64,000 nucleotides of DNA from Methanoculleus bourgensis MS2 (GTDB lineage: Archaea > Halobacteriota > Methanomicrobia > Methanomicrobiales > Methanoculleaceae): positions 1,860,001 to 1,924,000 of the forward strand of contig NC_018227.2 of the NCBI RefSeq assembly GCF_000304355.2, read 5' to 3'. Below are positions 1 through 9,398 of the stretch, piece by piece. Made by a program: the position numbers and the translations under genes. How positions within the stretch are numbered: position 1 is the first letter of the stretch; each line of letters starts with the position of its first letter. The notes beneath the pieces were generated by a model. The model worked only from the letters and a program-made list of their open reading frames with translations, did no database searches and had not been told where the DNA came from.

Positions 1-94
1 CGATGAGAACCTTCTGCATCGGGGAAAGCCGGCCGACGCGTTGCTCGATCTCGTGGACTTTCTCGCTGATCTTCTCTGCAGTCAGGGGTTCCAT
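1..94 (-). CDS. N-terminal fragment of a putative DUF98/chorismate lyase-like protein (runs off the window)
   Basis: Only the first 31 codons are present, starting at an ATG at 94 and reading off the left edge. The visible peptide begins MEPLTAEKISEKV and continues with the segment LSPMQKVLI. That helix-rich start resembles archaeal DUF98 proteins, some of which are assigned as chorismate lyase in methanogens, but 31 residues are too few for a firm call. It lies 72 bases downstream of phosphoglycerate mutase on the same strand and may share its transcript. It could be an unrelated small helical protein. Confidence 0.4.
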   Translation of the reverse strand, partial: MEPLTAEKISEKVHEIEQRVGRLSPMQKVLI

Positions 95-166
95 ACCTGA
101 ATAGAGTAAGTGTACGCGGAGACTACAAAAAGGTGGTGCAGGGGGGTATTCTGCCCACCGGTTCGC

Positions 167-1318
167 TTATGAGAAGAGGAGCGAGAGGAAGTCAGGAGCC
201 TGGACGAGCCCGAACGATCCCTTCGCCGCCTCGCACTCGGAGAATGCCTGTACATCATCTCTCCCCTTCCCGAGCAGGGCAAACGGCACCGGGTTCATGG
301 TGTGGGTCTTATACCGTATCGGCGTCGGGTGGTCGGGGAGGACCGCGACGGTGGTGTCCGGCCGGTCCAGGACGATCCCGATAGCCTCGTCGAGCCGCTC
401 GATTGCCCGCACCTTCTCTTCCACGCTTCCCATGTGCCCGGCCTCGTCGGGGGCCTCGACATGGACGTAGACGAAGTCGAGCCGGTCGAGGGCGTTGACC
501 GCGTACCGGGCCTTCGCTTCGTAGTCGGTGTCCAGGAACCCGGTGGCACCCGGGACGTGGATCACTTCCATCCCGGCGAGGCAGGCGATGCCGCGCAGCA
601 GGTCAACTGCAGAGATCATCCCGCCGGAAAGACCATACTTCTCCTGGAAGGGTGCAAGCGACGGCTTCTTCCCGCCGCTCCATGGCCAGATGCCGGTTGC
701 GGGGGTTTTTCCCTCCTGCAGGCGACGCCGGTTGACCGGGTGGTCGGCAAAGACCTCCTCCGACCGCTCGATACAGTTGAGGAGGATCTCGGCATCGCCG
801 CCGCGTGGGAGGTAGTCTTCGATGGGCTGGCCGACGATGTCGTGGGGCGCGGTGGTCTCAGCCCCAAGCGCCCGGGAAACGACCATCAGGTTCCGGTAGC
901 CGACCCCCGGGTAGACCCTGACGTCCCCGAGCGCGGCGTCCAGGTCGCGGAGGAGTTCGGCGCCCTCGGTGCTGGATATGTGCCCGGCGTTGAAGTCCTC
1001 CATCATCCCGTCCCGGACCGTGACCAGGTTGCACCGGTAGGCGATCTCCCCGTCCTGGAGGCTGACCCCCATGCTGGCAGCCTCCAGGGGGCCCCTCCCG
1101 GTATAGGTGGTGCGGGGGTCATATCCCAGGATGGAGAGGTTTGCGATATCGCTCCCGGGCTCGAACTCGTCCGGAACGGTCCGGAGCATTCCGCACCGCC
1201 CCTCCCGGGCGATCCTGTCCATGTTTGGTATCTCTGCGTACTCGAGGGGTGTTCTACCCCCCAGTTCGGCAAGCGGCTCATCAGCCATGCCGTCTCCGAG
1301 GATGATGACGTATTTCAT
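167..1318 (-). CDS. apgM: 2,3-bisphosphoglycerate-independent phosphoglycerate mutase, archaeal type
   Basis: Interconverts 3- and 2-phosphoglycerate in glycolysis/gluconeogenesis in the cytoplasm; it belongs to the alkaline-phosphatase superfamily. The 383-residue product starts MKYVIILGDGMADEP, a metal-binding beginning typical of archaeal ApgM. It carries GSDIANLSILGYDP around residues 55-68, where the serine of NLS (about Ser62) is the expected phosphoserine nucleophile. C-terminal metal ligands are visible in HVEAPDEAGH and in LPDHPTPI. The open frame extends 25 codons upstream, but that extension is unlike the family, so I use the ATG at 1318. It lies 123 bases downstream of the epimerase gene on the same strand. 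Confidence 0.93.
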   Translation of the reverse strand: MKYVIILGDGMADEPLAELGGRTPLEYAEIPNMDRIAREGRCGMLRTVPDEFEPGSDIANLSILGYDPRTTYTGRGPLEAASMGVSLQDGEIAYRCNLVTVRDGMMEDFNAGHISSTEGAELLRDLDAALGDVRVYPGVGYRNLMVVSRALGAETTAPHDIVGQPIEDYLPRGGDAEILLNCIERSEEVFADHPVNRRRLQEGKTPATGIWPWSGGKKPSLAPFQEKYGLSGGMISAVDLLRGIACLAGMEVIHVPGATGFLDTDYEAKARYAVNALDRLDFVYVHVEAPDEAGHMGSVEEKVRAIERLDEAIGIVLDRPDTTVAVLPDHPTPIRYKTHTMNPVPFALLGKGRDDVQAFSECEAAKGSFGLVQAPDFLSLLFS

Positions 1319-1441
1319 GTGAATCTCTGAGTAGTCTGACTGTCTGGTATCTCTGGTCAGGTTTACCGGGCTCCGGTGCCGGCGGGGTGACATACGCCGG
1401 CCCGCCGGGCCGGAATCTTCCGGTACGACTCGATAGTACCT

Positions 1442-2374
1442 CTACTCGAGCATGGCGCGGACCGCCGTGCGCACGCTCGCCTGGGAGGTGGTCCCGCACC
1501 GCCAGCCGAGACTCTTGAGTTTCTCGACCGAGAGCTGCATCTTCGGGACGTCGCCGACCCAGCCGCGTGCGCCGCCGGTGAACCGGTAGCGGACGCCGGA
1601 GAGGTCCATCTCCTCTGCGACGATATCGGCGATCGTGACAACGTCGATCCAGTCCTCGGACCCGATATTGAAGGTGTTCACCGGGTCGCGCGAGTGGTCG
1701 ATCCCGAACTGCACGGCACGGACGCACTCCCCTACCTCAAGATATGATTTTGTCTGTCTGCCATCGCCGAGGATCTCGAGTTCCCGCGGGTTCTCGCGGA
1801 GTTTCCTGATGAAATCCCAGATGACGCCGTGGTTGCTCCGTTCGCCGATGATGTTTGCGAACCGGTAGACCCATGCCCGCATATCGAACGAGTGACAGTA
1901 GGACGATATGAGCGCCTCACAGGCAAGTTTCGTCGCGCCGTAGACCGATATCGGCTCAAGCGGCGTGTAGGTCTCCGGTGTCGGGATGACCGAGGCCTCG
2001 CCGTAGACGGTCGAGGTCGAGGTGAAGACCAGTTCCGGCACGTCATGCGCCCGCATCGCCTCAAGCACCCGGTACGTGGCGATGACATTGTTCCTCACCT
2101 GAGAGTCCGGGGTCATGGCGCTCTGCCTGACGTCAGGGTCTGCAGCGATGTGGTAGACCCGGTCTCCGCCCTCCAGGTGCTCCTGCCAGCCGTCGTCGAG
2201 CAGGTTCTGTCTGATGAAGGTGACCTGCCCGCTCGCCAGATGCTGTGCGAGGTTCTCCGGGGTGCCCGCGCTGCAGTCATCGATGACCAGCACGTCGTTT
2301 CCCGCTGCAACCAGAGCATCGACGACGTGCGAACCGATGAAGCCAGCACCGCCTGTTACGATACAGAACATCAT
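1442..2374 (-). CDS. NAD-dependent epimerase/dehydratase, UDP-glucose 4-epimerase-like
   Basis: An extended short-chain dehydrogenase/reductase that probably epimerises or dehydrates a nucleotide sugar for surface glycans or N-glycosylation. The N-terminal Rossmann motif is GGAGFIGSH. The catalytic set follows as a Thr/Ser run (FTSTSTVYGE) and the YxxxK signature in SVYGATKLACE. The product is about 310 residues, normal for GalE-like enzymes. Two adjacent ATGs at 2374 and 2371 follow GGGAGGGAC, which decides against the longer frame starting at 2464. Substrate specificity cannot be read from the sequence. Upstream DNA from 2375 to 3084 has no gene and contains repeat copies. Confidence 0.88.
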   Translation of the reverse strand: MMFCIVTGGAGFIGSHVVDALVAAGNDVLVIDDCSAGTPENLAQHLASGQVTFIRQNLLDDGWQEHLEGGDRVYHIAADPDVRQSAMTPDSQVRNNVIATYRVLEAMRAHDVPELVFTSTSTVYGEASVIPTPETYTPLEPISVYGATKLACEALISSYCHSFDMRAWVYRFANIIGERSNHGVIWDFIRKLRENPRELEILGDGRQTKSYLEVGECVRAVQFGIDHSRDPVNTFNIGSEDWIDVVTIADIVAEEMDLSGVRYRFTGGARGWVGDVPKMQLSVEKLKSLGWRCGTTSQASVRTAVRAMLE

Positions 2375-2615
2375 AGGATAATGTCCCTCCCATGCTATAG
2401 GATTTACGAAGAAAGCCAATCCTGGAGATATACTTTGCCTGAGGTAGCGGCGGCACATGGGCATAGCTGGATGAAACGCCTATAAGGGGCTGCACCAGGC
2501 TGAACAATGGACCGGATCTGGTCCTTCCTCCGGCTTCCCGGTGCAGAGTGGAGCGGGGAGGGGGGCCGGCCCCACATTCCGCAGTAAGATGAACACGTCT
2601 TGAAATAATGAGCGA

Positions 2616-2886
2616 GCGGGGCATTTCACCTTATCATGTGGGTCCTGGTGCAGATCGCCACCTCACGCGAAGGAGGGGCGTAACAATCCCGCGGGCATCA
2701 AGGCTTCGCGCTCTTCGCGTGAGTTGATGGGATGCCACGTGAAATATTAGATGAAATGCTCCACGAGTGGGCCAGTTCACCGTATTTTGCGGGTGCGTGG
2801 GAGTGATCGCCAGCCGCACGCGAAGGCGCGAAGAGCGCGAAGGGTGACGGGGGGAGGAACTACGCATCCTTCGCGTGAGACCTTGT
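2616..2886. repeat. Two adjoining copies of the CTAG-family palindromic element (second truncated)
   Basis: The first copy (about 2616-2770) begins with GCATTTCACCTTAT and ends with ATTAGATGAAATGCTCCAC. The second (about 2766-2886) begins GAGTGGGCCAGTTCACCGTA and stops after the inner arm TCCTTCGCGTGAGA without its far end. Inside each are facing arms of the type CACGCGAAGG and CTTCGCGTGAG. These are degenerate members of the family seen intact at 31805-31983. The rest of the 2375-3084 gap shows no gene; a small inverted repeat GGACC/GGTCC lies near 2509-2524. Confidence 0.7.
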
Positions 2887-3084
2887 TAGTTTGCTCTGGT
2901 AATCTGATTTAACGAGGGGAATGTGAGAAAAATGCCGGGCCAGAACTCTTACTACGGAAAGTCAGCTCCCTGCGGAAAGTCGGTTATAGAAAAAGCGGAT
3001 ACAATTTTTGAATCCCGGAGCATCCGGTCAGCCCGGATGTTGCCGGGGCCGGCAGCGGTGTATGCCGGCCTCTCTCCGGCTGGT

Positions 3085-3816
3085 TCACATCGTGGTCTCG
3101 GTTGTCATCACTTCAGTTGTCTCGTTTGCCATCACTCCGGTCTGGTTTTCCGCCACGGTCAGGTTCATACCCGGGGGCACCAGCACCTTGTCAATAATGT
3201 GGATCACGCCATTCGTCGCGTTGATGTCCTTCATGGTGACATTGGCGTTCTCGACCATGATCTTGCCGTCGCTGACGGTGACGTTGAGGCTCTCACCAGA
3301 GAGCGTCTTCAGCGTTGTCATGTTCCCGGTCTGGTTTCCGGTCTGGTTTCCGCCACCGAGGAGCCCGCCGATGATACCGAGGATATTCTCTCCGGTCTGG
3401 TTCCCGGTCTGGTTCCCGGTCTGGTTTTCAGCCATAGCTGTGAGGTTTGCTGAGGTATACTTCCCCTCAACAACGTGATACTGGAGAACCGTGGTCAGGT
3501 TCGCGGTCTCGTTGAAGAGCTGGTTCACGGTCTCGTTGCCAAGCGCATTGAATGCATCGTCGCTCGGCGCAAAGACCGTATACGGCCCTCCGGTATTCAG
3601 GGCATCGTAGAGCCCTGTCACGTTGAGCGCTTCAGCCAGCCTCGTCAGGTTCTCGTCCTGTGCGATGTAGCCGGCGATTGTCATGTTATCCATCTGCCCC
3701 GTCTCGTTATCGGGCGTCGCCGTTACATTCTCATCTCCTACCAGTGCCGCTGTCACAGCCAACGGCATCGCCAGAAGAGCAAGAATGCAGATGCATAGAA
3801 CTGTCCATCGTCTCAT
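3085..3816 (-). CDS. Secreted/surface fasciclin (FAS1) domain protein with NQTG repeats
   Basis: FAS1 domains mediate adhesion and carbohydrate or protein contacts outside the cell. The 243-residue product has a signal peptide (residues 1-23, MRRWTVLCICILALLAMPLA) and a single FAS1 domain of about 140 residues with the hallmarks YTVFAPSDDAFN and LQYHVVEGKY and a late VIHIIDKVL strand. It is interrupted near residues 155-190 by tandem NQTG units on both sides of a glycine-rich GIIGGLLGGG stretch. NxT/S sequons occur throughout, so heavy N-glycosylation is likely. There is no obvious C-terminal anchor. The ATG at 3816 follows a GGGGGAA element. Confidence 0.88.
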   Translation of the reverse strand: MRRWTVLCICILALLAMPLAVTAALVGDENVTATPDNETGQMDNMTIAGYIAQDENLTRLAEALNVTGLYDALNTGGPYTVFAPSDDAFNALGNETVNQLFNETANLTTVLQYHVVEGKYTSANLTAMAENQTGNQTGNQTGENILGIIGGLLGGGNQTGNQTGNMTTLKTLSGESLNVTVSDGKIMVENANVTMKDINATNGVIHIIDKVLVPPGMNLTVAENQTGVMANETTEVMTTETTM

Positions 3817-3850
3817 ACTACCATTCCCCCTTGGGAGGTGCGAATGATAT

Positions 3851-3867
3851 CCAGTTTATTATATAAA
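3851..3867 (-). promoter_or_regulatory. TATA box for the fasciclin gene
   Basis: Read on the minus strand this is TTTATATAATAAACTGG, a good archaeal TATA element whose centre lies about 40-45 bases before the ATG at 3816. That leaves a leader of roughly 15 bases that contains the ribosome-binding GGGGG. Confidence 0.55.
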
Positions 3868-4148
3868 TGTTGCCATAGTTTGTAACGGACCCCCAATGGC
3901 GAAAAAATACATGAAACTGGTGTGACCACCCGTCCCCATTTGACATGATTGCCCGGCGGCGCATGCCGGAAAGCCCTGCCGCCCGGATTCTGCCTTGCTT
4001 GCTCCAGGGCAGCTAACATCTCCACCTCCCCGGGCGGCGAACCGTGACGGCTCTTCGCCACGGGAGGTGAGGGCTGGCTCTCCTTCTCCCCCACACAAGG
4101 GCGGCGTTTCAGGCGAGGATATCAATGGAATATTTTTAGGTGCATGGT
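3868..4148. other. Intergenic region without a recognisable gene
   Basis: GC-rich DNA between the fasciclin promoter and the 3' end of the aldehyde dehydrogenase gene. Open frames here are short and lack family features. No tRNA, CRISPR or clear terminator is visible. Confidence 0.5.
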
Positions 4149-5582
4149 CTATTGCAGCCGTATCAGGACGGTCTTCTCCTCAGTGTACTCATCAAGCGCC
4201 CGGCGGCCGTTCTCTCTCCCGATACCGCTCTCCTTCGTCCCCCCAAACGGCACCTCAGGCGGAGTGCGCAGGTGCTGGTTGACCCAGACGATCCCGGCCT
4301 CGAGTTCCCTCGTCACGCGGGCGATAACGTCTGTGCTCCGGGTCCATACCGATGCCCCGAGACCGTAGCGGCTGTCGTTCGCCCGCTCGAGCGCCTCATC
4401 GAGGTCTGTGACAGTGGCGATGGGGAGCACCGGCCCAAAGACCTCCTCCGAAAAGAGAACAGAGTCTTGCGGAACCCTAGTAATAAGCGTCGGCAGGAAG
4501 AAGAACCCGCGCCCGTAGTTCTTTCCTTCAGGAGCTCTCCCACCAGTGATGATCTCCCCCTCATCCCGCTCCCGGGCGGCATCCACCTGGCGCACCAACC
4601 GATCAAGGCCCGGCCGGTTGTTCAGTGGGCCCATGCTGACGCCACGCTCCATGCCGTTCCCGACCACGATCTCCTCGACCCTCGCTCTCAGGTGCCTGAT
4701 AAACTCGTCAGCGATCGACTCATAGACATAGAGCCGCTTCACCGCCGTACAGGTCTGGCCGCAGTTGTAGAACCGTCCCCTGATAACCCCCTCGACCGCC
4801 ATCCGGATATCGGCATCATCGCAGACGATCATGGGGTCGCTCCCCCCGAGTTCCAGCGTGAGTTGCTTCAGTGCGGGCGCGGCGTCCAGGGCGACCTGCC
4901 TGCCGGTCCCCCCCTCACCGGTGAACGAGACCTTCCTGATCGCAGGGTTGCGGGCAATCTCCCGGCCGACCGTCTCCCCCGGCCCGGTGACGACGTTCAG
5001 GACGCCCGGCGGGAGACCGGCACCCGCGAGGATCTCCGCAAGTTTACCACAGGTCAGCGGGGCGGTCCGGGCAGGTTTTAAGACCATGGTGTTCCCCGCC
5101 ACCAGGGCCGGCCCGATCTTCCAGCCCATGATGATCGCCGGCATGTTCCAGGGAATGATCGCACCGCAGATACCGAGCGGGCGTCTCTCGACGAGGGTGT
5201 GGCCATACCCCCGGAGGTTCTGGTATTCCCCCCGCTCCCCGGCGGAGAGGGCATAGTAGTACTCGAGGATGTTTGCAAACCCGTTGATCTCATCAACCGC
5301 TTCCCGGATAGGCTTCCCCTGCTCGGCGGTCAGGAGCGACCCGAGTTCTCTGTTCCTGCGCCGCACCTCCTCCGCAGCGAAGAAGAGGATCTTCCCCCTG
5401 TCCCTCGGGTTTTTGGCCGACCAGTCCGCGAACGCCTCCCCCGCCGCCTCCACGGCGCTTCGGAGATCATCTTCACCGCAGAGAGGAGCCTCCCCGACGA
5501 CGTCCCCTGTGGCGGGATTATGCACCGCAAACATCTTCCCTGAGAGAGAATCGCGCCACTCGCCGTTGATCAAGACCTTCAT
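4149..5582 (-). CDS. NAD(P)-dependent aldehyde dehydrogenase
   Basis: Oxidises an aldehyde to the acid; the substrate is not determinable from sequence. The 477-residue length is standard for the superfamily. The oxyanion Asn lies in IIPWNMPA (about N146), the general-base Glu in LELGGSDP (about E244), and the nucleophile in CGQTCTA (about C278). The cofactor loop FTGEGGTG and the C-terminal EEVFGPV are also present. Archaeal relatives include lactaldehyde and glyceraldehyde-type dehydrogenases. The gene lies 41 bases after the MFS gene and is probably the last gene of the psmB-fttA-MFS run. Confidence 0.92.
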   Translation of the reverse strand: MKVLINGEWRDSLSGKMFAVHNPATGDVVGEAPLCGEDDLRSAVEAAGEAFADWSAKNPRDRGKILFFAAEEVRRRNRELGSLLTAEQGKPIREAVDEINGFANILEYYYALSAGERGEYQNLRGYGHTLVERRPLGICGAIIPWNMPAIIMGWKIGPALVAGNTMVLKPARTAPLTCGKLAEILAGAGLPPGVLNVVTGPGETVGREIARNPAIRKVSFTGEGGTGRQVALDAAPALKQLTLELGGSDPMIVCDDADIRMAVEGVIRGRFYNCGQTCTAVKRLYVYESIADEFIRHLRARVEEIVVGNGMERGVSMGPLNNRPGLDRLVRQVDAARERDEGEIITGGRAPEGKNYGRGFFFLPTLITRVPQDSVLFSEEVFGPVLPIATVTDLDEALERANDSRYGLGASVWTRSTDVIARVTRELEAGIVWVNQHLRTPPEVPFGGTKESGIGRENGRRALDEYTEEKTVLIRLQ

Positions 5583-5623
5583 GCGGTGATCCTATAGGCG
5601 GGAGTGGTAATATGCGCTCCGGG

Positions 5624-6691
5624 TCACCCGCGATACTCGCACCGGCACCCGCTGATGGTAAACGCCATCACCGCCGCCATCCCGGCAAGCAGGAGAAATG
5701 CGGTTAGGAAACTGAACTCCCCCGCGACCAGCCCGGCGAAGGCGGCAAGGAAGGTGAACCCCGCGTAGGTCGCGGTGTTGAAGAGCCCGGCCATCGCGCC
5801 CTGCTGGATCTTCGTCTCTGCGAGGAACGCAAGTATCGCGACGATGATCACGCCGGCAAGGCCGCCGATGAGAGGGAGGGCGTAGGGTGTAACGTAACCC
5901 GCCAGAACTGCCCCGGCCATGAGAATCGAGGAGATCTGGATGGTCGGGACCGGCCGGAGGGCGATGCGGGGCGCGATGAGCACGGCAACGATGGTCGCGA
6001 TGTTGATCGTCGCAAGCTGGAGGGCAAGCAGTGACGGACCGCTTCCCGTATACTCCGGGTAGATGGCCGCTACCGCCCCGGTCATGCCCACGAGGACGGC
6101 TGCCGCAGCAAAGAGCCAGAAGTAGTTCCTGACGATTGCCGGGAGGTCGGCTCTCGCAAACCCGCCGTGTCCGCTCTCCCTGATAGTGACGCTCATCGCG
6201 AGTGCGGGAACCGTGAGCGCCGTAAAGGCGGCGACCCCCGCGAGATGACTCTCAAAGGCCGCATCCAGCCACCCGGCGGCGAGAAGCCCCACGACCAGAC
6301 CGAGGTTCTGGGCCGCCATGACATACCCGCTGATCTGCCCTGAGGAGGGGTGCGAGTTTGCCCACGCGAGCGCCGCCGATACAAAGAGCCCGGCCCCGAG
6401 CCCCTCAATCCCCCGGAACAGGAGGAGCGGCAGGCCAGATGGATAGAGCAGGATGAGGATCCCGCTTGCGAGGGTCAGGAGAAGCCCGGCACGGATGAGC
6501 GGCACGCGGCCGATCCGGTCGCTTGCCATCCCTGCCGGGAGCACCGTGACAAACGCACCAAAAAAGTATGCGGCGTAGACCGCCCCCTGCATTGCTGCCC
6601 CTCCGGCAAAATCAGGGAGCACCGGGACGACGGCGTTTGAGAGCGCCATCACCACGAATACCCCGAGGAGAATGGGCAGGTTCCGCGACAT
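5624..6691 (-). CDS. Major facilitator superfamily transporter
   Basis: A polytopic membrane protein of 355 residues with about 11-12 hydrophobic segments, slightly short for a 12-helix MFS carrier. After the first helices comes the MFS signature loop GMASDRIGRVPLI (around residues 54-66). The second half has long alanine/leucine-rich helices and a short polar C-terminus. The substrate is unknown; drug, sugar or metabolite efflux are all possible. The start at 6691 lies 3 bases after the fttA stop, so translation is probably coupled to fttA. Confidence 0.88.
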   Translation of the reverse strand: MSRNLPILLGVFVVMALSNAVVPVLPDFAGGAAMQGAVYAAYFFGAFVTVLPAGMASDRIGRVPLIRAGLLLTLASGILILLYPSGLPLLLFRGIEGLGAGLFVSAALAWANSHPSSGQISGYVMAAQNLGLVVGLLAAGWLDAAFESHLAGVAAFTALTVPALAMSVTIRESGHGGFARADLPAIVRNYFWLFAAAAVLVGMTGAVAAIYPEYTGSGPSLLALQLATINIATIVAVLIAPRIALRPVPTIQISSILMAGAVLAGYVTPYALPLIGGLAGVIIVAILAFLAETKIQQGAMAGLFNTATYAGFTFLAAFAGLVAGEFSFLTAFLLLAGMAAVMAFTISGCRCEYRG

Positions 6692-6693
6692 CC

Positions 6694-8586
6694 CTAGATC
6701 ATGCGGTAGGTTTCAAGGTTCATGGGGGAGTGCGTCTCGATACGGTAGCGCTTGTAGATGGAACTTGCAAGGTCGATGGTCTTGTTCTCATCGCCGTGGA
6801 TGGTGAAGATCTTCTCCGGCCGCGGCTGAAGATGTGCGACATAGTTCATCAGCTGCTTCCGGTCAGAGTGGCCGGAGAACCCATCGGTGGTAGCTATCTC
6901 GAGGTTGATGACGATCGTCTCGCGCCACCCGAGCGGGATCTCGCGCCAACCTTTCTGGATGCGCCGCCCGAGTGTTCCATCCGCCTGGTAACCGACGAAG
7001 ATGAGCATGTTGCGCTCATCAGGGCCGAGGGCCTTGAGGTACTCCATCACCGGCCCGCCGCTCAGCATACCGCTCGTGGTTATGATGACACAAGGTTCGC
7101 CGGAGATGACCTGCTCACGGAGGTCCGGCGAATCCACCTGGACAAAGGCATCGGCAAGGAAGGGGTTTAATCCCTCGCGGAAGATCTGGTTCCGCAGGTC
7201 GTTGTTCAGGTACTCCGGATAGGTGGTGTGGATCGCCGTTGCCTCCCGGATCATCCCGTCGAGGTAGATCTTCACCGGCGGTATCTTCTTCTTCCGGATG
7301 CCTTCCTCGAGGGCCAGCATGACCTCCTGTGACCGCCCGACGGCGAATGCGGGGATGATTACCTTGCCCCCGCGCTTGAGCGTCGTCGAGACTGCCTCGT
7401 AGAGTCTCTCCTCTGCATCTCTCCGCTGCGGCTGGATATCGTTCGACCCGCCGTAGGTGCTCTCCATGAAGAGCGCCTCCAGGCGCGGGAACGACGATAC
7501 CGCGGGGGAGAAGAGCCTGGTCTTCTGGTAGTTGAAGTCACCGGTGAACGCGATGTTATAGAGCCCCTCCCCGATATGGAAATGCGCGATGGCCGACCCG
7601 AGGATGTGCCCCGCATTATGGAACGTGAGTTTGATATCGGGGGCGATATCGGTCACGCTGCCGTAGTTGAGGGTTATGGAGTGCTTAATGTAGGTCTTCA
7701 CCTCGTTTGAGGTGTAGGGGATCTTATCGGTCTCCTTCCTGACGACGTCCAGGTAGTCGAGCTGGAGCATCGCCGAGAGGTCCCTTGTCGGCGGGGTCGA
7801 GTAGACCGGCCCCTCGTAGCCGTACTTGAAGAGGAGGGGAACAAGGGCACAGTGGTCAAGGTGTGCGTGGGTGAGCACCACCGCGTCAAGGGAGTCGAGC
7901 GGGTAGATCTCGGGCACGTAGATGTAGGGCGTCCCGTTCGCGGTGTTGCCTGGTTTCTCGCCACAGTCTACCAGTACCTTGCTCTCCGGCGTCGATATCA
8001 GGAACGCCGCCCGGCCGACCTCCCGGCAGCACCCGAGCGTGGTGACACGCAGCCACTGGTCCTTGCTCGTGGTCTCGCGGTGGATACGGTGACCAATCTT
8101 TCGTAGGAACGCTTTCCGCTCGTCCTTCACTGAACGCAGGAACGTCCGGATCTGCTTCACCGTGGAACTCTCGATGGGCGGTGTCCGGACCACCTTCGGC
8201 GTCCAGCCTATCTGTTTTGTGATCTCCCGGAGTGTTACACCGTTCTTGCCGATGACCACACCGGGTTTCTCCGCTTCAATCAGGACCTCCCCGGTCTCCG
8301 GGTCGAAGAAGAGGTCGGAGATCCCTGCGTTCTCCGGCACAACGGTCCTGATCTCCTGGGCTGCCCGTTCCGGGTCCTCGAGGATATTCGGACGCACGAC
8401 GATACGCTTGCGCAGGTCACGTGCAAGTACTTTTATCAGGTCTGCCTGGTCGGCGAACTGTTTCGGGTCATCGGTGTAGATGACCAGTTCAGGCCCTTCG
8501 AACTCGACATCCGAGATCGTAATCCCGCTGGGAACAATCTTGTTGATCTGCTCTTTCAGTTCCTGAAGCTTATCTTCAATCACCAT
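6694..8586 (-). CDS. fttA: Archaeal beta-CASP ribonuclease/transcription termination factor FttA (aCPSF1)
   Basis: The aCPSF1 family cleaves nascent RNA after U-rich tracts and terminates transcription in archaea. The 630-residue protein has an N-terminal KH region with VIGKNG near residues 110-116. A metallo-beta-lactamase core follows with the zinc motif HAHLDH at about 240-245, then a beta-CASP insert with a later HILGSAIAHFHI segment and GFSGHSDRKQ near the C-terminus. These are the diagnostic zinc ligands of the CPSF73-like family. It begins 20 bases after the proteasome beta gene, forming a protein/RNA turnover operon. Confidence 0.96.
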   Translation of the reverse strand: MVIEDKLQELKEQINKIVPSGITISDVEFEGPELVIYTDDPKQFADQADLIKVLARDLRKRIVVRPNILEDPERAAQEIRTVVPENAGISDLFFDPETGEVLIEAEKPGVVIGKNGVTLREITKQIGWTPKVVRTPPIESSTVKQIRTFLRSVKDERKAFLRKIGHRIHRETTSKDQWLRVTTLGCCREVGRAAFLISTPESKVLVDCGEKPGNTANGTPYIYVPEIYPLDSLDAVVLTHAHLDHCALVPLLFKYGYEGPVYSTPPTRDLSAMLQLDYLDVVRKETDKIPYTSNEVKTYIKHSITLNYGSVTDIAPDIKLTFHNAGHILGSAIAHFHIGEGLYNIAFTGDFNYQKTRLFSPAVSSFPRLEALFMESTYGGSNDIQPQRRDAEERLYEAVSTTLKRGGKVIIPAFAVGRSQEVMLALEEGIRKKKIPPVKIYLDGMIREATAIHTTYPEYLNNDLRNQIFREGLNPFLADAFVQVDSPDLREQVISGEPCVIITTSGMLSGGPVMEYLKALGPDERNMLIFVGYQADGTLGRRIQKGWREIPLGWRETIVINLEIATTDGFSGHSDRKQLMNYVAHLQPRPEKIFTIHGDENKTIDLASSIYKRYRIETHSPMNLETYRMI

Positions 8587-8606
8587 TAAAATCGTCCTAA
8601 AAAATG

Positions 8607-9251
8607 TTAGGTTGTCTGGCGGGCCGCGGACTGCGCCTGCAACCCACTCACTATAGACTCTTCATATTTATCTTTCATGATCACGACCACCATGATATTC
8701 TCTCCGGATCCGGCGTCACGGCGCATCGCCGACCGAACCGCTCGGATGGCGAGGTCCTTTGCCTCTTCCTCGGTCATGTCAGGGCGGTACTGGTCCTCAA
8801 GCACACCGTAGGCGAAGGGAGAACCTGAGCCGGTGGCGACGATCTCCTCTTCCCTGGTTGCCCCGCCCATGGCATCGACAGAGTAGACGCTCGGCCCGCC
8901 TTCGTCGAACCCGCCCATCAGGAGCTGGACGTAGTAGGGATAGTAGCGGTTCTGGTTTAAGTAATTGGAGAGCAGGGTCGATGCCGCGCCGACAGACATA
9001 GTCCTTCCACGCCGCATCTCGTAGAGGCTGCACTCGACCTGAATAATCCGGACCAGCTGCTGTGCGTCGCCGACGCCCCCGGCAGTGGTCATACCGATCC
9101 TTGGAGTAATTTTGTAGATCTTTTTGGCACGTTTGCTCGCAATGAGGTTGCCCATCGTCGCCCGCATCTCTGTGGCAAGGACGACGCCGTCTTTGAAGAT
9201 CAGTCCGACAGTTGTTGTGCCTTTCATAATCTGCTCTGAAACATCAAGCAT
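8607..9251 (-). CDS. psmB: 20S proteasome beta subunit
   Basis: The catalytic subunit of the archaeal 20S proteasome. From the ATG at 9251 the peptide starts [11 protein letters not shown] and then TTTVG. The short propeptide would be autocleaved between Gly11 and Thr12, exposing the Thr nucleophile. Conserved GTTTVGL, a Lys in ASKRAKKI and [12 protein letters not shown] are visible. A longer frame opens from a TTG at 9293, but AGGGGTGTT six bases before the ATG favours the shorter start. psmB is first in a run with fttA, which follows after 20 bases. The alpha subunit is not in the window. Confidence 0.95.
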   Translation of the reverse strand: MLDVSEQIMKGTTTVGLIFKDGVVLATEMRATMGNLIASKRAKKIYKITPRIGMTTAGGVGDAQQLVRIIQVECSLYEMRRGRTMSVGAASTLLSNYLNQNRYYPYYVQLLMGGFDEGGPSVYSVDAMGGATREEEIVATGSGSPFAYGVLEDQYRPDMTEEEAKDLAIRAVRSAMRRDAGSGENIMVVVIMKDKYEESIVSGLQAQSAARQTT

Positions 9252-9398
9252 TGAAACACCCCTAAAACCATTAAAACGCCTAAACTCGCTCAAAAGCGCT
9301 TAAGCGTATACAACGATATCATAAAACATAAATTTTATCGTCGTACTGCTTTCCAGCACGATACGATAAGTATCACTGTACTATATGAATATTGCCTC

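Noticed and set aside
302-1330. 342-residue open frame antisense to apgM
   Set aside because: The minus strand encodes an intact phosphoglycerate mutase; the plus frame has no family features.
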